DNA from: Rhizobiaceae bacterium
GTDB taxonomy: Bacteria > Pseudomonadota > Alphaproteobacteria > Rhizobiales > Rhizobiaceae
Direction of reading: 5' to 3'
Length of the DNA stretch: 64,000 bases
Assembly: GCA_029233925.1 (NCBI GenBank)
Contig: JARGOX010000002.1
Span: forward strand, 1-64,000
Positions 58,565-64,000 of the stretch are shown piece by piece. The notes under the pieces were generated by a model. The model searched no databases. It saw only the letters and a program-made list of their open reading frames with translations, and had not been told where the DNA came from. The translations under genes were made by a program, and so were the position numbers. Each line of letters starts with the position of its first letter. Within the stretch, counting starts at the first letter, position 1.

Positions 58565-59566
58565 ATGCCGAATAAAAAAAGACCCCGGGTCTTCATCACG
58601 CGTAAATTGCCCGAGCCGGTGGAAACCCGGATGTGTGAGCTGTTTGACACCGCGTTGAACATCGAGGACAAACCCCGCACCCAGCATGAGTTGGTTGCGG
58701 CGATGAAAAACGCCGATGTTCTGGTGCCCACCGTGACAGACCATATCGATGCGGCGATGATTGAACAGGCTGGTGACAGCCTCAAGCTGATTGCCAATTT
58801 TGGCAATGGCACGGACAATATTGATGTCGATGCGGCCAGCCGCCGCGGCATTGCGGTGACAAACACACCCAATGTGCTGAGCGAAGATACGGCTGACATG
58901 ACCATGGCCCTGATTCTGGCGGTACCACGGCGCCTGACGGAAGGTGCCCGCATCTTGACCGATGGGGAAGAATGGAACGGCTGGTCTCCGACCTGGATGC
59001 TCGGTCATCGCATCTGGGGCAAACGGCTTGGCATCGTCGGGATGGGACGTATTGGCACTGCCGTTGCCCGACGGGCGAAGGCCTTCGGGCTGGCAATTCA
59101 TTATCACAATCGCAACCGGGTCGATGCCGATACCGAAGAAGACCTTGAGGCAACCTATTGGGACAGTCTGGACCAGATGCTTGCACGGGTCGATATTGTC
59201 TCGGTCAATTGTCCTTCGACACCCGGCACCTATCACCTGCTGTCAGCGCGTCGGCTCGCCCTGTTGCGACCCGAGGCCTATATCGTCAACACCGCGCGTG
59301 GCGGGATTATCGATGAGGAAGCGCTGATCAAGCTGCTGCACGACAGCCGGATTGCCGGCGCCGGACTGGATGTTTTTGAACACGAGCCGGCCGTCAACCC
59401 GAAACTGGTGAAGCTTGCCCGCGAGGGCAAGGTGGTGATTCTTCCGCATATGGGATCAGCCACCATGGAAGGCCGCATCGATATGGGCGAGAAGGTCATT
59501 ATCAACATCCGGGCGTTGTTTGACGGTCATCGGCCGCCGGACCGGGTTCTCCCCGGTCGGCCCTGA
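58565..59566 (+). CDS. D-2-hydroxyacid dehydrogenase (glyoxylate/hydroxypyruvate reductase type)
   Basis: NAD(P)-dependent enzyme of 333 residues. The nucleotide loop GIVGMGRIG is at 156-164 and the catalytic Arg245, Glu274 and His295 are all present (NTARGGIID, FEHEP, LPHMGSAT). It resembles alphaproteobacterial glyoxylate reductases. It is divergent from the SH3 gene; AAGGAG lies upstream of the ATG. Confidence 0.92.
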   Translation: MPNKKRPRVFITRKLPEPVETRMCELFDTALNIEDKPRTQHELVAAMKNADVLVPTVTDHIDAAMIEQAGDSLKLIANFGNGTDNIDVDAASRRGIAVTNTPNVLSEDTADMTMALILAVPRRLTEGARILTDGEEWNGWSPTWMLGHRIWGKRLGIVGMGRIGTAVARRAKAFGLAIHYHNRNRVDADTEEDLEATYWDSLDQMLARVDIVSVNCPSTPGTYHLLSARRLALLRPEAYIVNTARGGIIDEEALIKLLHDSRIAGAGLDVFEHEPAVNPKLVKLAREGKVVILPHMGSATMEGRIDMGEKVIINIRALFDGHRPPDRVLPGRP

Positions 59567-59610
59567 CAGCGACGACAATCCGTGCTGATATGTGAAGACC
59601 TTGTGTTGCC

Positions 59611-60366
59611 TCAAATGGATCCCGCTTCGACCATGAAGTTGCTGGCGGTACACATGCGTGCATCATCGGAGGCAAGGAAGATAACCATCCGCGCCACATA
59701 GACCGGGTCGATCAGATCAGGCAGGCACTGGTTTTGCAGATGCGCCTCCAATGCTTGCGGTGTTGCCCACAAGGTTTTCTGACGCTCTGTCATGATCCAG
59801 CCGGGAACGACTGCATTGACCCGGATCCGGTGTTTTCCCAGATCCCGCGCCATTGTGCGCGTCAGTCCATGGACTGCCGCCTTGGCCGTGGCATAGGCGG
59901 GAAAACCGCCACCCGCTTCCCACCAACTGTTGGACCCCATATTGATGATCGAACCGCCGCCCATTTCAATCATGTCGGGCGCAACGGCCTGAATTGCAAA
60001 GAACTGGTGGCGCAGATTTGTATCCATGCGATCATCCCAATATTCAGGCGTTACCTCCCTCCAGTCATGGCGATCGTCCCGCGCTGCATTGTTGACAAGA
60101 ACAGCGGCGGGGCCAAGCTTTTTGCGCAGGGCGGCAAAGGCTTGTTTGAGGGCCTCAATATCGCGCAAATCACAACATTGGTAGGGAACTTCGCCAAGTT
60201 CTTCTGACAATTGCGCGCTGGCTTGCCCATCCAGATCAATAAAACCGACACGCGCCTTCTGCGCCGCGAAAGCCCTGACGATCTCGGCGCCGATCCCCGA
60301 GGCACCGCCCGTTACCAGCACAACTTTGTCGGCAAGGCTTGGATAGTGGGCAAAATGGTCAGTCAT
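59611..60366 (-). CDS. Short-chain dehydrogenase/reductase
   Basis: A 251-residue SDR with TGGASGIGAEIVRAFA, NNAARDD, catalytic Ser in NMGSNSW and YATAK. It is related to sugar dehydrogenases (such as those for arabinose or galactose), but the substrate is not fixed. It overlaps the small uncharacterised gene upstream by 8 bases, so the two are likely coupled. The ATG at 60366 is used; the frame extends 12 codons further. Confidence 0.88.
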   Translation of the reverse strand: MTDHFAHYPSLADKVVLVTGGASGIGAEIVRAFAAQKARVGFIDLDGQASAQLSEELGEVPYQCCDLRDIEALKQAFAALRKKLGPAAVLVNNAARDDRHDWREVTPEYWDDRMDTNLRHQFFAIQAVAPDMIEMGGGSIINMGSNSWWEAGGGFPAYATAKAAVHGLTRTMARDLGKHRIRVNAVVPGWIMTERQKTLWATPQALEAHLQNQCLPDLIDPVYVARMVIFLASDDARMCTASNFMVEAGSI

Positions 60367-60706
60367 GGGGCCTGCTTCCTTGGTGTTTTTGCATTCCGGC
60401 AAACAAAAATGTTTCGACGCGCGCCCATTCCGATTCCAGACTGCCCGATCTTATAGACCCGGCACGCCGATACCAGTAATCGGCATTGGGCATGTCGCCT
60501 TCGATCCAATGAACCAGACCATGCACTATGTCATGAGCCGCATCACCTTCATCCATCTGGCACAGATGATGCGCCTCCCGCCATTGCGAACCGGTTTTCA
60601 AGGCGCCCTTCTTCAACCACCATAAGGCTTGCAGCGGCCGGGAGACGTTTGACGGCGGAACCTCATTGCCAAACGACGCCGGGTCAAATCCATTTGTATC
60701 AATCAT
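60359..60706 (-). CDS. Uncharacterised small protein with a His/Trp-rich AHxLCQ...WYRRAG pattern
   Basis: 115 residues, cytosolic, no signal or membrane segment. Conserved-looking elements are LKTGSQWREAHHLCQMDEGDAAHDIVHGLVHWIEGDMPNADYWYRRAG (given in two parts: the AHHLCQ block and the HWIEGDMPNADYWYRRAG block). The His-rich pattern could bind metal. I have seen similar proteins with no assigned function. It is translationally coupled to the SDR at 59611-60366, which suggests a shared role. Confidence 0.75.
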   Translation of the reverse strand: MIDTNGFDPASFGNEVPPSNVSRPLQALWWLKKGALKTGSQWREAHHLCQMDEGDAAHDIVHGLVHWIEGDMPNADYWYRRAGSIRSGSLESEWARVETFLFAGMQKHQGSRPHD

Positions 60707-60772
60707 CTTGCCTCGCTTCCCTTTGAAGATCGATCTTGTCACATCGCTGACGATACTTTGCAGGTAAATAAG

Positions 60773-61540
60773 TCAGCCAACTGACTTTGATGGGCCATAT
60801 TTGATTGTTTCGAAACGCGCCGCCAGTGCATCATAGAGCAACAGCCGCCCGATCAAGGGCTCTCCTATGCCGGCTATCAGCTTGATTGCCTCCATTGCCT
60901 GCAGCGTTCCGATCACCCCGGTCAGTGCACCGACTATTCCCGCTTCGGCGCAGTTGGGCAACAGACCATCGGGCGGCGGTGCCGGAAAAAGATTACGATA
61001 GGAGGGATTCGGCCTGCCATGGCTATCGTTCTCATAGGGTTTGAGAACTGTCACCGATCCGTCAAACCGGCCGACGGCTGCCGATACCAGCGGTTTTTTC
61101 AGCGCTGAACAGGCGTCGGCAAGCAGATAGCGGGTGGAAATATTGTCGCAGCCGTCAACGACCATGTCATATTGGGCAACAAGGGCCTCGGCATTGTCGG
61201 CTTCCAGCCTGTGATGATGGGTCACCACATTCACATGGGGGTTGATGCGCGCCAGGGACACAGATGCACTGTCCGTCTTGGGCAACCCGACCGATTGCGT
61301 ATCGTGAATGAGCTGTCTGTGCAGATTGGAAAGCGAGACAATATCATCATCCACAACGCCGAGCGTCCCCACACCGGCGGCTGCAAGATATTGCAGCACC
61401 GGCGAGCCAAGGCCGCCAGCGCCGATCACCAGAACGCGGGCCCGTTTCAGCTTCTGTTGCCCGGGGCCACCGATTTCCGCCAGAATAATATGGCGGGCGT
61501 AGCGCTCCAGCTCGGGTTGTGAAAGCATTTTTTCCGTCAT
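60773..61540 (-). CDS. moeB: MoeB/ThiF-type sulfur-carrier adenylyltransferase without zinc cysteines
   Basis: Activates the C-terminus of a sulfur carrier such as MoaD or ThiS; 255 residues. The nucleotide loop GAGGLGSPVLQYLAAAG is intact. The usual zinc CxxC is replaced (PSYRNLF instead of PCYRCLF) and the second CxxC is absent, as the protein ends shortly after RFETIKYG. No rhodanese domain. This zinc-less form appears in alphaproteobacteria, so it is not necessarily defective. It is 98 bases after recF. Confidence 0.9.
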   Translation of the reverse strand: MTEKMLSQPELERYARHIILAEIGGPGQQKLKRARVLVIGAGGLGSPVLQYLAAAGVGTLGVVDDDIVSLSNLHRQLIHDTQSVGLPKTDSASVSLARINPHVNVVTHHHRLEADNAEALVAQYDMVVDGCDNISTRYLLADACSALKKPLVSAAVGRFDGSVTVLKPYENDSHGRPNPSYRNLFPAPPPDGLLPNCAEAGIVGALTGVIGTLQAMEAIKLIAGIGEPLIGRLLLYDALAARFETIKYGPSKSVG

Positions 61541-61638
61541 CGCGCACTCTTATCAGAAACAGGGGCCTGCACAAACATGGAGCCGTTTTGCGACGGAACG
61601 ATCTGAAAGACAAGGGTGCTGCACCCATGCCGGTGCGA

Positions 61639-62796
61639 TCAGTCCGATCCAACATCCAGAGGCGTGACCTGAGCCGAGCGAACATCAAAAAACTGTGCAC
61701 GCGCGCCGAGTGCCGAAAACATCTGTTGATCCGTACCGGTCATGAAAGCCTGACACCCCAGACTGTCGACAAGGTCGAACAGCGCTGCCCGGCGGTTTTC
61801 ATCCAGATGGGCGGCGATTTCATCAAGCAGGATGACAGGCGGATGACCGCAGATCGTGCCGGTCAATCGTGCGTGGGCGATCACAAGTCCCACCAGCAAG
61901 GCCTTCTGTTCCCCGGTGGAACAACGGGCAGCATCCATGTCCTTTGCCCGGTAGCGTATCAACAGGTCAGATCTGTGCGGCCCTGCCAAGGTCCTGCCTG
62001 CAGCACCGTCGCGCGCGCGTCCCGTACGCAGCCGCCCAATATAACCGTCCTCAAAGTCTGCAGCCGTATCGCCCGCCTGTTCGTTGAGAAAATCGTCCAG
62101 TCTGATATCAGCCTGGGGAAACGCCGCATCAACCGGGTTCCGTCCGACCTGGGAGGCCAGCATTGCCACAAGTTCACGCCGGGCAAGGGCTATCGCCACC
62201 CCCAATTCGGCCATTTGCGCTTCAATACCGTCCAGCCACACCCGGTCCATGCGCCCTTCCGACAACAACCGATTGCGGCTGCGCATGGCGCGCTCGAAAT
62301 CCAGCACGCGGCGCCCATGGGCCGGATCAATCGACAGGACCTGTCGGTCAAGGAACCGCCGCCGATCCGAGGCCGCCCCGGTAAACAGCCCGTCCATGGC
62401 CGGCGTCAGCCAGACAATACGCAGATGCTCGGCCAGGTCTTCACTGGACCGCGCATTGGCACTGTTGATTCTGAGTTTGCGCCCGGAGCTTCCATTGTAA
62501 TCGGGTTCGCCGCCAGCGGAGGTGCCGATATCCACCGGCCCGGCCATGCCTTCGACATGGGCAAAAACGGCAAATCCTGCAGCGGAGCCGACGCGGCTCA
62601 CTTCATTGTAGGCTGCACGCCGCAATCCCCTGCCAGGTGACAGAAAGGAAATCGCTTCCATCAGATTGGTTTTGCCGGCACCATTCTGTCCGGTCAGCAC
62701 GACATGGCGCGCATCCAGTTCAAGTGCCAATTGCTGATAATTGCGGAAATCCGTCAGTTTGAGACGTGTGAGATAGACTGTGCCTGGAACACTCAC
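61639..62796 (-). CDS. recF: DNA replication and repair protein RecF, GTG start
   Basis: SMC-like ATPase that loads RecA at gaps; 385 residues. Walker A GQNGAGKTN spans 36-44, and the C-terminal signature and Walker B (STGEQKALLVGLVIAHA, PVILLDEIAAHLD) are present. The start is a GTG at 62796. It is 40 bases after dnaN, the conserved dnaN-recF order. Confidence 0.96.
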   Translation of the reverse strand: MSVPGTVYLTRLKLTDFRNYQQLALELDARHVVLTGQNGAGKTNLMEAISFLSPGRGLRRAAYNEVSRVGSAAGFAVFAHVEGMAGPVDIGTSAGGEPDYNGSSGRKLRINSANARSSEDLAEHLRIVWLTPAMDGLFTGAASDRRRFLDRQVLSIDPAHGRRVLDFERAMRSRNRLLSEGRMDRVWLDGIEAQMAELGVAIALARRELVAMLASQVGRNPVDAAFPQADIRLDDFLNEQAGDTAADFEDGYIGRLRTGRARDGAAGRTLAGPHRSDLLIRYRAKDMDAARCSTGEQKALLVGLVIAHARLTGTICGHPPVILLDEIAAHLDENRRAALFDLVDSLGCQAFMTGTDQQMFSALGARAQFFDVRSAQVTPLDVGSD

Positions 62797-62836
62797 AATC
62801 CGGTCCGATTCAAACTCCGCCCCAAATGCGCCAATC

Positions 62837-63955
62837 CTAAACGCGCATTGGCATCAGGACATAAAGGGCGCTGTCCTCGGCAACATCGCGCACAAGCGTC
62901 GGCGATCCGGAGTCGGCAAACATGAACACGGCCTCTGCGCCACTGAACTGATTGGTGATATCCAGCAGATATTTGGCGTTGAAGCCGATTTCCAGCGGCT
63001 CGTTCTGATAGTCGACCACCAGTTCTTCGGTGGCGCTGCCGGAATCGGGATTGTTGACAGTCAGCGTCAGCAGGCCATCTGCGAGAACCAGCTTGACCGC
63101 CCGTCCCCGTTCCGATGAGATCGTCGAGACACGATCAACCGCAGAGGCAAACGGCGCACAATCAATCCTGAGTTCCTTGTCATTGCCGGAGGGAATGACA
63201 CGCTGGTAATCGGGAAAGGTTCCATCGATGAGTTTCGACGTCAGCATCACGCCGCCAATGGCAAACCTGATTTTTGCTTCAGACACTTCCACGGTTATCA
63301 CCATATCGGGATCATCAACCAGCTTCTGCAACTCGCCGACGGTCTTGCGCGGGATTATAATGCCCGGCATGCCTTCCGAACCCGACGGCGCTTCGACATC
63401 AGCGCGGGCAAGCCGGTGACCATCGGTCGCCACTGCGCGCAGCTTCAATGAGCCTTCGTCTTCGATCGTATGAACATAAATTCCATTGAGGTAATAGCGG
63501 GTCTCTTCCGTCGAGATCGCAAACTGCGTGCGATCAATCAACATTTTCAAATCCGTCGATGGCAGGCGGAACGTGTGGCTGAACTCTCCGGAGGTGAGAT
63601 CAGGAAAATCGGATTCGGGCAGGCATTGCAGCGAAAACCTGGAACGCCCGGAAACAACGCTCATGCTGCCGCCATCGGGTTCGACGGCAAGCAGAACCTC
63701 TGCACCATCGGGCAGCTTGCGAACGATATCATAGAGAAGATGGGCCGGCACGGTTGTCGATCCGGCCTGTTCAACATTGGCTGCGGTTGCTTCGGTGATC
63801 TCGAGATCAAGGTCTGTTGCCTTGAGATCAAGCGTCGCTCCGTCAGCTTTCAAAAGCACGTTTGACAGAATCGGGATGGTATTGCGCCGTTCCACAACAC
63901 GGTGGACGTGGCTCAGTGATTTGAGGATATTCGAACGCTCGATTGTCACACGCAT
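62837..63955 (-). CDS. dnaN: DNA polymerase III beta subunit (sliding clamp)
   Basis: Ring-shaped processivity clamp of the replicase; 372 residues, complete. N-terminal MRVTIERSNILKSLSHVHRVVERRNTIPILSNVLL and the C-terminal LMPMRV are diagnostic. The region upstream to 64000 is only 45 bases and shows no DnaA box. dnaA is expected just outside the window but is not visible. Confidence 0.98.
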   Translation of the reverse strand: MRVTIERSNILKSLSHVHRVVERRNTIPILSNVLLKADGATLDLKATDLDLEITEATAANVEQAGSTTVPAHLLYDIVRKLPDGAEVLLAVEPDGGSMSVVSGRSRFSLQCLPESDFPDLTSGEFSHTFRLPSTDLKMLIDRTQFAISTEETRYYLNGIYVHTIEDEGSLKLRAVATDGHRLARADVEAPSGSEGMPGIIIPRKTVGELQKLVDDPDMVITVEVSEAKIRFAIGGVMLTSKLIDGTFPDYQRVIPSGNDKELRIDCAPFASAVDRVSTISSERGRAVKLVLADGLLTLTVNNPDSGSATEELVVDYQNEPLEIGFNAKYLLDITNQFSGAEAVFMFADSGSPTLVRDVAEDSALYVLMPMRV

Positions 63956-64000
63956 GGTTGCTTACACCAAATTCCTGTTGTCTGAACACCGGCACCGGTT

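Overview
The window is a piece of an alphaproteobacterial chromosome, most likely Rhizobiales (Hyphomicrobiales). The evidence is gene content and order: lnt-corC-ybeY-phoH-miaB-acyltransferase, a PraR-like repressor next to metK, lptC-lptA-lptB-rpoN-hpf-ptsN, a two-domain malic enzyme back to back with mutS, both ornithine-lipid acyltransferases (olsA-like and olsB), a DUF1150 gene behind an Hsp20 gene, and a YlxR protein fused to an L7Ae-like domain. I cannot name the genus. Nearly all of it is core chromosome. I see no prophage, intact insertion sequence, CRISPR array, tRNA or rRNA gene.

Region by region. 1-4.7 kb: rimP-nusA-ylxR-infB translation and transcription operon on the minus strand (infB is cut by the window start), with a terminator-bearing leader in front of rimP. 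4.7-9.5 kb: trmB, a 268-bp palindromic element, metK, a PraR-like repressor and lnt. 9.8-16.9 kb: corC-ybeY-phoH-miaB, an OlsA/PlsC-type acyltransferase, a Fur/Mur regulator, rimI and tsaB. 17.1-24.6 kb: nfuA, a universal stress protein, trpS, a VOC protein, murJ and glnD. 24.7-28.8 kb: ribokinase and nucleoside hydrolase (convergent), Hsp20 plus DUF1150, then ptsN and hpf. 29-33 kb: rpoN, lptB, lptA, lptC. 33.1-36 kb (plus strand): sppA, ihfB, a LapA-domain protein and an ornithine cyclodeaminase relative. 36-41.3 kb: coxG, an RNA-methyltransferase-like protein, a SpoU methyltransferase, lspA, acuI-like reductase and olsB. 41.4-48.3 kb: malic enzyme, mutS and a DEAD-box helicase. 48.6-58.4 kb (minus strand): a complete sorbitol/mannitol (smo/mtl) ABC-transport and oxidation operon with its SorC-type regulator, plus a HAD phosphatase and an SH3 protein. 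58.5-64 kb: a 2-hydroxyacid dehydrogenase, an SDR, an uncharacterised small protein, a MoeB-like enzyme, recF and dnaN.

How the genes work together: the smo/mtl operon would import a hexitol through a periplasmic binding protein and ABC transporter and oxidise it to a ketose with SmoS or MtlK. Regulation would come from the SorC-type protein encoded just upstream. Ribokinase and nucleoside hydrolase form a nucleoside/ribose salvage pair. OlsB and the OlsA-like protein could make phosphorus-free ornithine lipids. rpoN, hpf, ptsN and glnD carry nitrogen and stationary-phase control, and the Lpt genes serve LPS export.

The least ordinary material is non-coding. It comprises the MITE-like element between metK and trmB, an approximately 55-bp hairpin repeat that occurs five times in two convergent intergenic regions and ends at the same distance from the stop codon at both, a 15-bp tandem repeat between trpS and the stress protein, the rimP leader, and several clean palindromes that look like operators. 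I found no clearly new multi-gene system.
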